Made by a program: the position numbers and the translations under genes. From NCBI RefSeq assembly GCF_905475345.1, contig NC_066603.1, positions 857,001 to 921,000 of the forward strand: a stretch of DNA of 64,000 nucleotides, given 5' to 3'. The notes under the pieces are model-generated. The model was not told the DNA's origin. It was given only the letters and a program-made list of their open reading frames with translations, and searched no databases. This document shows positions 36,833 to 51,497 of the stretch, piece by piece (position 1 is the first letter of the stretch; each line of letters begins with the position of its first letter). Source of the DNA: Vespula vulgaris (Eukaryota; Arthropoda; Insecta; Hymenoptera; Vespidae).

Positions 36833-37139
36833 AAGTTCTTTTAGAGGTACCGACATCGAAAGCGATGCCAACAAGTCTCATCCTCTTTCTGTATTTTTCA
36901 TTCTTCACAAAATTTCATTTATCTTCCTACCTTCTTAAATTTATGACCGAACCACCCGTGGCCTTATAGTGAACCTTATTTATTCACCCTAAACCTTGCG
37001 CCATGAAATCGTGCTGTGAGAGTATTTTAAATCTTTCATTTAGTTCATGCCCCGTTTAATTTACCTACGTGGAAATGAATGGAATGCATTTTCATTATGA
37101 GGAATCGTGAACGTTATTAAATTCAAGAAAGAAAGAAGA

Positions 37140-37191
<52 letters not shown>

Positions 37192-39580
37192 CAGAGAAAG
37201 AAAAAGAGAGAAAGAGTTATACAATCAAAATTTTTCAAGTTCGAAAGTGTAAGAAAATTCTAACAATAAGTGGAATTTCAAACTTTCGATCGCTTGATCT
37301 TTACTTTTACCTAACTGAGAAAAGGCCGCGAGCCCTCTATACGTTTTACATAAATGTACGTATGTATGTATATATGTTTTTGAGCTCTTGAGTTTCTCAA
37401 GAAAACTTTATCCAACATCGATACGTTCTCACATAGAGAGAACTTTAACGCCGTATTGCTTGCAGTGTGGTACATATCTATTTACCTATTTATCTACCTA
37501 TTTATCTACCTATTTATCTGTATATCTATCTATCTGTCTATCATACTACGTACTCGATTCTCGAGATTTTATTGCAATCGATATGTCGTTCTTCGTTGAG
37601 ATCTTTATATTCGAACAAATAAGTTTCATTACTTTGATTTTATTTTTACTACTTTTCGCGCGTGTATATATATATATATTTGATTATTAAATTATTTCTA
37701 ATAGTTTGATAATTATATTTATAAGAGTATTAAAAAATTTTGTTGAGTCCCTTTCGAGTATATAACCAGTTCATACGATCCTGTACGAAGAGATAATCTA
37801 CGTACAGGGGCTAAAATATCAAAGAGATAAAAATCGCGAGCTGCATTATCGACACTATACAAACGTTGCCTATTTTCAGGCGCAAAAAAATGAAACAAAA
37901 CAGATATATGTCCGTCAATTTGAAACGAGTCAAACAAATTTGAAGAAAATAATTTCTCGAGATTATTTAAAACTATCAAATGATATTTTGAGGAAAATCC
38001 TTGATTATACGAACGTACCCTTTTCCCACTGGATACTGGCGATCGGAAAACCAGCGACCGGACACTTGATGATCGTGGTCTCACCAGCTACAGCCGCGTA
38101 GTTACCCATAGGACGTACGTGCGGCAAACCATAAATGTTGAGACGAGCGGAGTGATGAGCCTTAGCCACCCGATTTACGGCGGAACACCGATACTCACCG
38201 CCGTCTTCAACGTGTACAGCGCTTATGTTAACGTGAGATATCACATCACCGTGTACCGTCACGTATTGTCCTATCATGAACCTGAAAGTAAAGAAAAGAG
38301 AAAAAGACAATAAAAGGAATGAACCATTAAAAAAACGAAAAAAAAAAATACGAATTCGATGAATAATAAGAAAAAGAAAAAGAACAATGTGATTGTTAAG
38401 TGGTACTTGAGGATGGGATGAGGGGTCCGTAGGTTGGTTAATTAATTAATAAAAAAAGAAAGTGAGAAACGTCGGAACGACGTTTTAAAAAATGTCCATC
38501 ATATACGACCTTCCTCCATGATAAATAACGGGACAGGTTTAAAAAGTTTCGTCCGTGGCGGTCGATTGGTAATTTTCCTCTCAATTGGTTCAGAGAATCG
38601 AAGCCCGCAGGGTCGTATCCGTTTCCACGGAATCTGCATCCTGAAGGGAAGCACGGCGGCGGTTCTGATTTTCCGCCGATCGTAATACCCCCGGGCGCTT
38701 AATGACCGCGAATAATTGTGTGTATATAACGTTTTCTCGATAAATTTTTCGTGCAGTAAACGTTGTTCCCTTCGAAGATGATAAAGAAATCGTTGTTCTT
38801 TTTTTAGTTAACATTCTAGATCTATTAACCTTCGAACAGTCATCTTTTTTTACACTTTATGAAGAAAAATCAAAAAATCAACAGAAGAAGAAGAAGAAGA
38901 AGAAGCTCGAAGAAAGTTACCTGTCGTTTTGAGGTAAAGGAAAACCGTCCAAAGTCCAGGAAAAATGCGGCGTCGGATTTCCCGTGGCAATGCATTTCAA
39001 GGAAACAGAGGGACCTGGTTGAATGGTCTGCTCGATGAATTTGTAGAGAAGCTGCGGGGCCGCATCTGTGAAAAGAGAGAGAGAGAAAGAGAGACCGTCA
39101 CTATTCATATCGATCTGTACGACAGAGAGAATAGAAAAGAGAAGAAAAAGTATATAAAAATAAATATACGAAAAGAGATATTCTTTGGTAGCTATAAAAT
39201 AAAAAGAAAATGTAACGAAGCCAAAGAAAACGATCGGACTCGTAAAAAGTTTTTATTAACAAAAATAAAACGAACGGAACGATGTTTCGAATTTTAAATA
39301 TGACATCTATGATGTTGGGAGGCTTTTTTTATTAGAATAACGATGAACAGGTCGCAGAAATGTAGAGAGAGTAGGGTTTACCTGGGGCAGGTGCCAAAGG
39401 TAGGACGATACGATATGGAAATGGGTTCTGGATCGCCGCAAGGCGGAGTATTATGCACGCAACATTTACATGACAAGCCCCTGTACGCGGCCAGAACTAT
39501 CGATCTGTGGTTTGACGCCTGAACCGGAGTGCCGCCTAGTGAATTAACCCCAAATTATAGAGCTGACAATAACCCGAGAG

Positions 39581-39626
<46 letters not shown>

Positions 39627-39672
39627 AGAGAGACAGAGAGAGAGAGAGAGGGAGATCGAGATCGAGATCAAG

Positions 39673-39709
<37 letters not shown>

Positions 39710-40137
39710 AGAGGACCCCTGTTTGCTTACGGTGTAAATCAAAATGTCCTATTGCTAGTATAGCCACGCCCCTATGGACCAGTAACAGCCTACTATTATA
39801 ATATAACATATGTTTATCGATTATTCGAACGAAATCGGTGGTCATTTTTAATTATTAATTATTATTATTATCTTCTGAGAAAAAAAGATAAAAATAAGTC
39901 AAGCTCGCTGCAAGGGTATTATTTCGACAAAAAGAGATTTTAATGAAGCGAGGGAAACTACAGTTACCACCGATACAAACATTTTGGGGTTGGATCGTTC
40001 GATGAACGTATGATTTATGCGATTAGCTTCGTAGTTAGAGAAAATCGTTTTATGCGATATCACTGCTTTGGACGCGGCTTTATACTTTATATATGTATAT
40101 AGTACTCGTATATACATGTGTGTATGTGTATATGTAT

Positions 40138-40172
<35 letters not shown>

Positions 40173-42989
40173 GGGAGAGTGCGTAGGAATGTATTATATG
40201 GATGGATAACAAGGTCGATGCACCGGTCCGTTTAGCCTGTATTTCGATTTACGATTCGATGATTTCGCGGGCTTCGCGAAGCGTTATTTACCGTTCTATT
40301 CGATGCACCGTGGGAAAAAGGGCATAGCATGTGATGTAAATAAAACGGGAAGCGTGCCAGAAGCCAAAGGTATGCTCTGTACGCGTCGCTTGATTTATTT
40401 TAGGGTTTAACGAAAGAAAGAAAAAAAGGAGCAGAAAAAATAAAAGAGACAATTTGAAAGAAGAGAGAGAAGAAATGGCGAAGAGAGAAATGAAGAGAAG
40501 CAAATGAACGAACGAACGTACGATATTCGTTCAACGATTAATATCCAAATTATTGGATCTCTGATTTCGAGACATTTAAAATATGTAAAATGATATAAAC
40601 GACGAAATACGAACGTGACATGAAAGTTTGATGAATGATTATTATTATGTATATACGTGACTGGATTTAAATTGTTTCGTATTTGATTTTCTTTTGGATA
40701 AAATTTTTCATTCACTCATTCACTCACTCATTCATTCATTCATTCATTCATTCATTCATTTATTCAATTATTCTCATTTATTTTTTTCTTTTTTTTTAGC
40801 GCCTGTATAGACATCGTTCCCGTATTACGTATTTGTACGAACGGATTGTATATATTAAGGGGTTAATAAATTGCTAAGTATTCGCATACATCAAAGATGT
40901 ATAAAGTGATGCTTATCTACAGGCGCTATATTTAAATTTAAATATCATTGACCTAATTAAAAACGAGTAATAATCGACGAAACAAACGAAGAGAATCGCA
41001 TTTAAATCGAACATTTTCTTCGACCCGAGGATTCGCGATAGTGGACTTTCCTTTCACTTATATTTTTCTTCTTTCTATCTTTTTTCTTTTTCTTTTTTTT
41101 TCCTTTTCTTGTCCAAGCTAAGAGGATTACTATCGAGTCAATTATTCCAACTCGTACAAAGCAAAAGTGCTCTCGCAAATGGGATGAGAGAACGCCTTTG
41201 GGGACACTTTCGAAGGTAAAGGATAAAAATTTCTTAGCGGAGAAAGCAGCTTGAGATCCTTTTTGGTTGTTCGATAAAAAACGAAGGAAGAGGAAATAAT
41301 CGAATGGCGAAAGGGATTGAGTGGAGGGGAAAAAAAAACTTAGTCGGGTGATCGATAGAAAAGTGTCATAAGCGTAAACGTTTTTCTACCGTTTAGGTAT
41401 CCCTTTAAAAAGTTTTAGAAAACTTTTCTCAAGCATTGTAGTAACTGGTCCACGTGAAAAGCAAGGAAATGGAAGAGAGAAAGAGGTAAAGAGAAAGAAA
41501 GAGAAAGAGAGATAGAGAAATAGAAAAGTGAGAACGTCGTAAGAAATGTGGCTCGATATCTCAAGCATTTTCTCTCTTTCTCGCTATACGTATACGCACA
41601 CAGACATATGTATATAATACATACGTATGTGAAAAACCATCTTGAACACATACACGCAATTGCCTGTGTTCCCAACGTTTTTCAAGTTACAGACGGTCGA
41701 GCGACGACGACTATGTACGTTTAAGATAATGGATTACATCACGTTAAGAGTAGTGGCTCTACAGCGAAAGGAATATTTCCCTTATTTCTCGAATTTTCGC
41801 GCCAACTCTTTTTACACTCTCTTCTTCTTTCTAAGTATATACGTGGGCGCGCGCACCATTTTGGCTCGTGCTTTTATCAACCTTCCGTCTTATTCCATGC
41901 AACAAATACACATATACGTATAGAGATTTCCTCTCTCTCTCTCTCTCTCTCTTCCTCTTTCTTTATCTCTCTATCTCTTTTCTTAGACGGTGACTAAGAC
42001 AAATGGAATGTATTTATTTCACAGCAGGGCAAGCCAGTGGATTCCTCGTTTCTCCATTATGCATCGCCCTCGTTAAGCGTCCTTTTTTGTTTTCTACCTT
42101 CTACCAAGGCTTTTCTCCTTCTCCCACCATTTTCTTTCCTCATTCTTTCAGTCGCCGCCACCACCAACCTTCTTTTTCTTCCTCTTCTTCTTCTACTTCT
42201 ACTTCAACGTCGTAGTCGTCGTAGTCGTCGTCGTCGTCGTCGTTGTCGTCGTCGTCTGGCTCCACTCGTCTTATAACGCGAGAATAAGGAAAACTCAACA
42301 ACGAAGACGATAAGATCGAGAACGCCTTCGTGGAAGCAATAAAAGAATTCGGTACCGTCTATTAACAGAGAGGAGTTTACCCCACAGATATCTTCAGTAT
42401 ATGCGTCTGCGTGTGCGTTTACGTTTGCGTTTAAGTTCTCTAACCGAAGGAAGAAAAATAGTGGCGCGAGGGTGAATGTAAGGGGATGCCTTTCTCTCAA
42501 TTGACGACGAATGAGAGCGAAAGAGAGAGAGAAAAAGGGAGAAAAATACGACGAAGAAAAAGACTCCGGCGTATTCGAGCACGTACCTTTAATGAGGTAC
42601 CCGGAATTCAAAGACAGAAATTTAATACTGAATCTCGCGGACAACCTCGAAATAACGAAGCGTTTGTTATGCGTTCGACTTCGATCGGTTCGGATCGGTT
42701 TGAATCGGTTCGGTTCGGTTCGGTTCGGTTCTATTCTGTTCTGTTCGATTTAAATTGCGTCTACGTACAGAAAAATTCTGTGAGAATCGATCGAGATATT
42801 AAATTAAAAAGAAAGAAGGACAGGGAAAAGAAAAAAGGCAAAAGGAAAAGAACATTATAGAGAAGAAGAAAGGAAGAGAGATTACAATCTTCGATTTCTT
42901 CTTTTCCTTCTTTTTTTATACGCGTTCGATCGATCAATCGTTCGTCATTAATTTTTTTTTTCGTTCCATGAAGTTCCAGAATTATCCCA

Positions 42990-43026
<37 letters not shown>

Positions 43027-43708
43027 ATATTTTCATCATTAAATATACATATAAATTTATTAATGTACATTATCAGTTTATTAATTAATATTAGAATAAT
43101 TGATTGTAATTATAAATATCGAACAATTGAATATATGAAGATTGATCCGTTTGATACTGAGATAAACAATTGGAATATCTATTTGATCACATCGTGAAAT
43201 ACTTATAATATACTATTAAAAAAACATACGACGAAGTAAAGACAAAAAGAGAGTTTAACAAAAGAAAAAAAAAGTAAAAAAAGAAAAGAACCGATTCTTT
43301 CTTTCTCTTATTCTTGATTTTAAGCAAAGTTTATCGCTCTCTCTTTCCCTCTATTTTTCTTTCTCTTTTTCAAAAGACGACGATGAAGACAACGTTGAGA
43401 GAAAAGGTGAGACAAAAGTTTCGTAATAGAGTCTTCCGTTGTTGGTTAATAGTGAACCCAAGCGATAGCCTCGATTTACCCTTATTATTTCTACAAAGAA
43501 CTTTCATAAAACTTGCCAAAGTTGCGCGCTGGGTTACGAGCACCCGCTTATGCACGCTAATCCGTCTTACTCGCTTGAGGTTGGCCTCAGCAATCCTCCT
43601 CTTCCTTCTCCCCCTCCTTCACCCCCTTTTCCTCCTCCTTTTCTTCCTCCTTTTCTTCCTCCTCCTCCTTCTCCTTCTTCTTCTTTCTTTACCACCTACT
43701 TCCTTTCA

Positions 43709-43741
<33 letters not shown>

Positions 43742-45335
43742 CTCTCTCTTTTTCTCTCTCTCTCTCCGTCTTTCTCTACTTTCATGAACGTTATGTCTGT
43801 AATGGCTTTACTTTAAAGCTCCTCCAAAAATAATATCCGTGCACGCGGCCCAACGTTTTTCACTGTCTCGCGATATCTCAGAAAGGATAATCGGCCGTTC
43901 TCCGGGTTCTCCGAGAAAATAAGATATTTCTAGCGTATAAATCAACACGGTGTTTTCTTCTTATTTAACTACCTCCCCTCCTCCCCCTTTCCCCCTTTCT
44001 CTCTTTTCATCTTTAACACCAAATTTCGATATGTTTCGTGCGAAATTCTATGACGACTTTCTTTACTTCTTTCCTTTTTTTCTTTTTCCTTCGCTGCATC
44101 ATCGAATTAATAACCCGACGATTAAAACGACTTAACTCGTTGTAAGTACGCGAGATAATCAAACTTCTGACGAGAAAATGTTTATATCGCAGAAATTCTT
44201 TTTAATAAATTCTAATTGATAATACTCATGGAAGAAATGTTCTTTTTTTCTTTCTCTTCTTTTTTCTTTCTTTTTTTCATTTTACGAACTTACCACCCAA
44301 ACGTAATTCCGCAGTAGCCTGTACCATCTCGTAATCATTCTTAGCGAAGCATTGATACATTCCCTTGTCGTCCCTGACGATCGAAGATATATGTAAGGTC
44401 GAGCCACCATTCTCAGTGATTTTCGTTCTACCGGATGAGCCTTCCCTCACAGGAAGTCCGTCCTTCGCCCAAGAAATTACGGGAAGCGGTCGACCGGTTA
44501 CGGAACACTGAAATTCCGCATCCTTTCCGAGATCAACGGTGACCTGCAACAGATAGCAAGAGTGAAGAAAGGGAGAATAATTTATCGTTGGATTATACGA
44601 GTTTAAAAAATAAAATAAAATCTCTTCTCTGTCTCTCTGTATCCTTTTATCGCATGCTCTCTCTCTCTTTCTCTTTTTCTCTTTTTGTCTCTCTTTTTTG
44701 TTAATAAAATTGTTTCACGATATTGATCTCTTTTTCTCTGTTTGCTAGAAAAAGGTTGGCTAATGAAAAACGATCTAGAGAGAGAGAGAGAAAGAGAAAG
44801 AGGGAGAATAGAAACGCATTGAGCGCTTTACAGACAAGCCGTTAATATCTCGAAACAACAATAACAATGGCAATAGCAGTGAGCCAATGCAAAGAGTAAA
44901 AGGATAGAAGTACCGAGATAGAATGAGAAAGGGGATAAAAACTCGTAGAGACACAGAGAGAGGAGAGAGAGAGAGTAGAATGGTAACTGTTCGACTATAT
45001 TCGACGTTTGACTACTGGCCTGGAAGGGCTAGTTGGAAAAAAGTTCGGATATAATCCGACAGCCAGGACCATTTCCACGTAAAGCAGGAATGCACAGAAA
45101 GCGTAGTGTAAAGAGAAATCTTTTTTTTTTTCAATATATTACGGTATATCTTTTATAGCGTGCTTATGATTGGTTGATATGTCCCGCAGAATGAAATGTT
45201 ATTTGTTCGTTTCTATTTGATATATTGTGTTCAACAAAATAAATATTGATATAAATAAAAATTAATAAAAATATCAATAAAAGTAAAATTACAAAGTAAA
45301 AGATACATACATATATATATATATATATGAGAGAG

Positions 45336-45389
<54 letters not shown>

Positions 45390-45764
45390 AAATAAATAAA
45401 TTGATGCATAGTTAACACGGTTACAGGTTTTGATCATTCCAATGGTATTTCCATATATCGATCTTGAACAGATTAATCGGATCCACTTCCGCCGTATGGC
45501 AGCCCTTTGATCCGTAAATCGGTTTTGTGCATTATTAAGGAGTACCGTTTGTCTCTTCAGTGCATAGAGAGAAGCATTAGGAAGGGCGATAAAGGAGGTG
45601 GAGAGTATACGTTGAATCTGGTTGCACCTGCTTGCATATATACACACGAATACTATATGTACACACACATGCGTCTTCTTGGAATAGTATGATCATTTGG
45701 TTACGTGGTTAGTTGTATCACGATTCGAGAGGATACTTCTCTGTAATCGTGGATGAGAGTAGTT

Positions 45765-45797
<33 letters not shown>

Positions 45798-47207
45798 GTT
45801 TATCTCTCTAACTCGAGAAATGTTCCTACATAGAGAGAGAGAGAGAGAGAGAAAGGGAGAGAGAGAGAGAGAGTGCTTGAAAATGTTTCTATCATGATCA
45901 TCGAGCAAATCAACCGGGAAAGTATATTAAATAATTACGTGGATTACTTTTTCTTTTTTTTATTAACTTGTCAAAAAATTTAGTCAAACGCAAAAAAGAG
46001 AAAAAGATAAATAAAAAGAAAGGAAAAAAGGAAAAATTAAATATCAATCTGCTCGAAGAATTTTCGACTTTGAAATTTCTCGAGAAAGTTTTCAAGAGTT
46101 CGAGAAGTAAACAGACTTAACTACTTCCAACGATGAGAAACCGGGATAAACAGATGGACTTAGGAGGGATGTTGGTGCCTTTAAATTCGAATATTTTGTA
46201 AAAGATGAGTCGATTTGCATCGGGTACGATTACAATCGGGCTACTTCGAGAGCTTTTGCATTGCGTGCAAGGTAAGAAGAAAGAAAGAAAGAAGTGGATG
46301 GAGAAGGAAATAAAACGAGGAATAGAGAAAGAGAGAGAGAGAGAGAGAGAGAGGGAGGGAGAGAGGGAGAGAAAAAGGAAGAGAGGGATGAAGTGGAAGG
46401 GGTGAAAAAAATATTCCACCGAGTCCTTCTCAAGTCGAACGCTTTCCATTAAATATTGTTAAGAGGATTGTACCTTCTTCCATACCTTTGTTCTGTGATT
46501 CTATAGGAAAGTTTCTTTTTAAATTCTGTGGGTAATACTGGCTTCGAATATTCTTTGATAGGAACCTTCGATGGAAAATATCAAATGACTGAGATAGTCT
46601 TTTTAAATAGGGTGGAATTTAAAAGAAGAAAAGAAGGAGAAGGAAAACGGAAAAGAAAAAAGAAAAATACAGAAAAGAAAAAGAAAAAGCGAGAAACGAA
46701 GGTTCGCCTTCATCTCCCGTCGATTTTTAGCTTTGTGATTTTCTCTCTCTCTCTCTCTCTCTATTTTCTTCTCTGACTCTCTTTCTTTCTCTCTATGCAC
46801 ATTCTCGTTACACGAGATATTACATTGTACCATCGTAACGAGAAGCAATGTAATGTACGTAACGTTTACGTCGATAATGCAACGTCATTGCATATACGCA
46901 TTTGCATTTTCCTTTCGAAAGTCATTACATGCTTGTTTTAGAATTCAGCGAGAGAAGATGCAACATCGTATTTCGATAATGATTAGTAGAATAAATTAAA
47001 TTAAAGAAAATGAAAGAAAATAAAAAAATGAAAAAAAAGTCTTTTTCAAAAAGTACACCCTATATATATATATATATGTGCTATCCATGGACAAATTATT
47101 TCGTCCTTGTTACGAAGGAATGTACTTTAAAACGATTCAATTTAAATTGAATTAGTCAAATATTCGCCGTAATAAAATTTCTAGTATACTTTTCAAAAAG
47201 TACACCC

Positions 47208-47249
<42 letters not shown>

Positions 47250-49246
47250 ATCCGGTATTCTGTTCCTATTACGGAAGAATGCACTTTAAAACTATTCGTC
47301 AAACTAGATTAGTCGAATATTTGTAATACCAAAATGAAAAGAATATTTTTCAAAAAGTACACCCGGTATATATGGTATCCATGAACAAGATATTTGGCAT
47401 TCCTTCTACTAGGATAATAATGTGATTAAAATAATTCTTTGGATTAAATTAATCGAATATTTGGTATATTAAGATTGCGAAAGTAATACTTTTCAAAAAG
47501 TGCACCCGGTATATGGTATTTGCTAAAAAACAATGTTTATAATTTTTATGTCACTTTAAATTAATATATTCTTTTTGAAACGAGACAAGCTAGTCGACTT
47601 TCATTAAGTTTTCATTTGAATTTACGTTACTTTTTGCAAATTGTTTATAACAAAAAACATTGCAAAATTAATTATTTAACGCGAAGATTTTGTATTTTAA
47701 TTTATAAAATAAAAAAAAAAGGAAAAAAAAATTAATATGCGTTGCGATTTTATTTTAATTTTATCGGAGAAAAAAGAAAAAAATCGTTTCTAAAATGGGC
47801 CCCGATAGATACGGCGTTGACACACTAACCTACTGACCTACTTATTTTCGTAGAAAACAGATGACCACTTCCATATATGGAGATATGCTGACCTACATTT
47901 TTTTTCTGGAATATCATGTGACCACTTCCATATATGGAAAGACGCTGGCCTACATTTTTTCGCGGAAAGTCACGTGACCACTTCCATATATGGCAAGGCG
48001 TTGACCTATATATTTTTCGCGGAAAGTCACGTGACCACTTCCATATATGGCAAGGCGTTGACCTACATATTTTTCGTGGAAAATCACGTGACCACTTCCA
48101 TATATGGAAAGACGTTGACCTATATAAATTCCGAGAAATCGTACGTTACCAGTTCATTCATATATTCGGCCATTGATGAAACTAAAAGAGCCGAAGGAAC
48201 GTTTACATAGCGGATATTTAAGAGCGAATATCTTCGGAAGTAAAGATCATAGAAAGTCGAAAGAGGGAGCGTTTTAAAGGTGAGGATTTTCTCTAGATGA
48301 TGGCATGAATGACAAATTCCTAGCGATCCTAAGGGATGAAATATTTCAAGGGAAACTTCGTCGACGACTTAACTTTTGCATTTATCGTAAAAAAAAACGT
48401 GATCGGCATCGCTGCTCGATCAAGATTCATGACATCAGGATAATGTTACCACAGACGCGAATATTCTTATCGAGTATTCTATCCCTGAAACTTCAACCCC
48501 TTTACATCTATACCACTCTTGCTACTACTACTATTACTATTACTACTACCACCACTACCACTTTGCTCGTCTTTAAATATTCCGGTTATATCGCGAAGCC
48601 GAAGCTCTCGGCATCGAATTTTCAAATATTCACCATACCTTCGGAATCTGTTTGCTCCCTTCGAAAGACACAACCGTGAGAAGCTTGCCCCCTTATGTTT
48701 ACAAAATCAACCTAGATGTTTACTTGTTGTGCAAGACAGCGACACTCCAACCCATGTTTTACGTATATAGAAAACCGATACATGATAACGAGATGAAATC
48801 AAACAGAGACTTTCGAACGAGAACATTTTTCTTTTATGATAGTTGTAACATTTTAAATAAATAAATAAAGCGATTGTTAGATACGATAAATAATTCGTTA
48901 AGATAATTATTATCAACTTGACGAGTGTTCGAGGAGTTCAAATTAAAAAAAAAGGTTAATAAAAATAATTAATATTTTTTTTACTTTCTTTCTTCCAATT
49001 TTGCTTTCTTTTTTTTTTCTTTTTTTTTCTTTTTTCCCATAACGTATATCCATTACGTTAATATGCCGTACTAACATTTTCACTTTCCCCTGCAGAACCA
49101 ATAAAATTTTACTCGATACTAATATCCGTTTCTATCGTTAATTATAATCTTTTCAATAACGACGAAATAAGAAATTCTAATTTTCAATCATCCCTCAACA
49201 ATTCTTTTTTGCTCTCGTACGATAAAGATAGGATAAAATTATTTAT

Positions 49247-49309
<63 letters not shown>

Positions 49310-51443
49310 CCTCGCGTATCAGACGAATTTTATCGCGTTCTCTCGAATGACTGGTGCAATTCCTTCGATAAAGTTCGAATTGGAGTTTGACGCATTAATG
49401 GAACGAAATTGCGGCGGCGGATGGCAGTCAATATATGAGAGAATCCGAGCGTTATAAGCGTTTCCTTGCTGATGACTGCAAAAGTTATGCGAAAGCCTTC
49501 CGGTGAATGAATGCTATTTCATTCCCTCCTTTCCTCTTTCTCCACTCTTTCGCTTGCTCCATTTACCAATACCTATTCGAAATGTTCTCTCTCTCTCTCT
49601 CTCGCTCTTTCTCTTTCTCTCTCTTTCTTTTATATCCAGGAGGCTGTCCTCACCAGATGGAAGAATACCAAGCGTTTTCTCGCGTTCGTTGGACAGCGAC
49701 ACTTCTCTTCCAACATTTTCTAGTCGACTCTCGATCGACCAACCTTCTCGTTCGTGTTCGTTCGTTCATTAGTTCATTCGTTCGTTCGTTCGTTCGTTCA
49801 TTCGTTCGTTTATTCGTTCGTTCATTCGTTCTTTTGTTGGCCAACTTCTTTTTGAGATACACGCCTATCTTCAACCTTTCCAAGAGATTTAAGTAGGTAC
49901 GAAGATTTGTTTCATCGATCCATCCGAAGATAGAACATAGAAGAAAGAGAGAGGACGAAAATAAAAAAATAATGAGCAAACAAAAAGAGGACGATGCCTT
50001 GTCATCGGTCCTGCAACCTCCGCCGCCCTTATTGAATTCTACTTTTATTAATGAACGAAAGAACGAACTATCTTTAAAGATTCTAGCTTGTCCTAAATAT
50101 AAACCCGTATTGCCCTCGATGTTTCGGTAATGTCTCGCGTTTAAAAGATTCATTAATTAAAAATATTCAATATGTTATAAAAGGAATGAATCGAAGAAGC
50201 AAAAAATTTATATAAATAATCAGAAAATATTCTATAGAAATTCTGTTTATTTTCTTCTTAATTAATAGAGCATGTTTTGCAAAGAAAGAAGGATATTATA
50301 TTATTTTTCTTTTTGTCGTATTCGTTTCCATATCGAAGAAAATTGTTTCCTCTTTTGAGAACGAATACGAATAATAATAATAGTGATAATAGTGATAATA
50401 ATAACAATAATAGTAATTAATGCCTCGGTGTTAATAAACATGTAATTATTTCGAGAGATATCATTATTTCGTCTATTTCGGAAAGAATTCACGCGGTCGA
50501 ACTTGGCAACGTTTCAGTTGAAATCCTATCGAAATTCATTCGGATCAGGGGACTCGTTGTTAATCGCCTCCATCCCACCCTACTCAAACCACTCCCTCTT
50601 CTCCTTTCGATCGGGGAAATTTTTGAAAAATATTCTAATAAATTGTCGTATAAAATGAGAGAGTAGATCCGATTACGAGCGGTCTAATTCGATCGTTACG
50701 ATATATCTAAATTTTGTGAGAGAGAGTCGAGACCATTTTGAACGTTCGATAAGTTTAACGATGTATTATTAAATGTGTCTGTAGGACATTAATAATAATT
50801 ATAACATAACAATAACAACAACGATGCGACAATACACGCTTGCCAATAACTCGTTTTTATCGTATTCAGAAGATTTGTTATAACATTGAACATGCTCTCT
50901 CTTTCTCTTTTTCTCTCTCTTTCTCTCTTTACGTTGGACCTCATCGTTCCACAACGAGAGATCGATTTACAAAGCCATTTTGCTACATAGCTACGTGCAC
51001 GGTTAACCCGTTACGGGATGAGTAACTTAATTAAGGTATGCCTGGTAACGCAATGGCGTCAGCATTATGAAAACGTGCGTTCTCGTTGATCGTTGAAAAT
51101 TTCGTTTAGAATCGTTTCTAGCTAACAAGAACTAAGCTGAATGGATAAAATATATTGGAACAAAATAAATGTTAAAAATATATGGTTATATTTATATTTC
51201 GTATTGGAAATTTCTCTCTCTCTCTTTTTTAACCTTTCCTCTTTATGAAATTCCTTTCATCATTTTCATAATGATATTAAGAAAATAATGAAACACCACG
51301 AAATATTTAACATATTTTATGATCTCGAGTGCATCTCCAGTTTAATGAAAATAATCGATCGGAAGGAAAAGAACAAGAGTAATAGTAGTACTAATAGCTG
51401 TAGTAGTAGTAATAGTAATAGTAGTAGTAGTAGTAGTAGTAGT

Positions 51444-51497
<54 letters not shown>

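Larger units (their letters stand above)
39066..44293. other. Dscam2 intron Ig4-Ig5 (5.2 kb)
   Basis: Contains a GC-elevated unique island at 39380-39560, (GA)n at 39585-39710, (CA)n at 40138-40165, (ATTC)n at 40712-40763, a MITE-like element at 40797-40928, GTC/GTA trinucleotides at 42203-42255 and a TTCGG pentanucleotide tract at 42678-42738. No exon is needed here because Ig4 joins Ig5 directly in phase. Confidence 0.6.

Noticed and set aside
47860..48115. CRISPR-like array
   Set aside because: Repeats abut with no unique spacers, and the DNA is eukaryotic.
47934..48210. Two 78-80 codon plus-strand frames with repeated peptide HVTTSIYGKALTYIF / RDHFHIWQGVDL
   Set aside because: The frames are a by-product of the 57-bp tandem array (period divisible by three). 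No start context, domain or flanking exon supports a gene.
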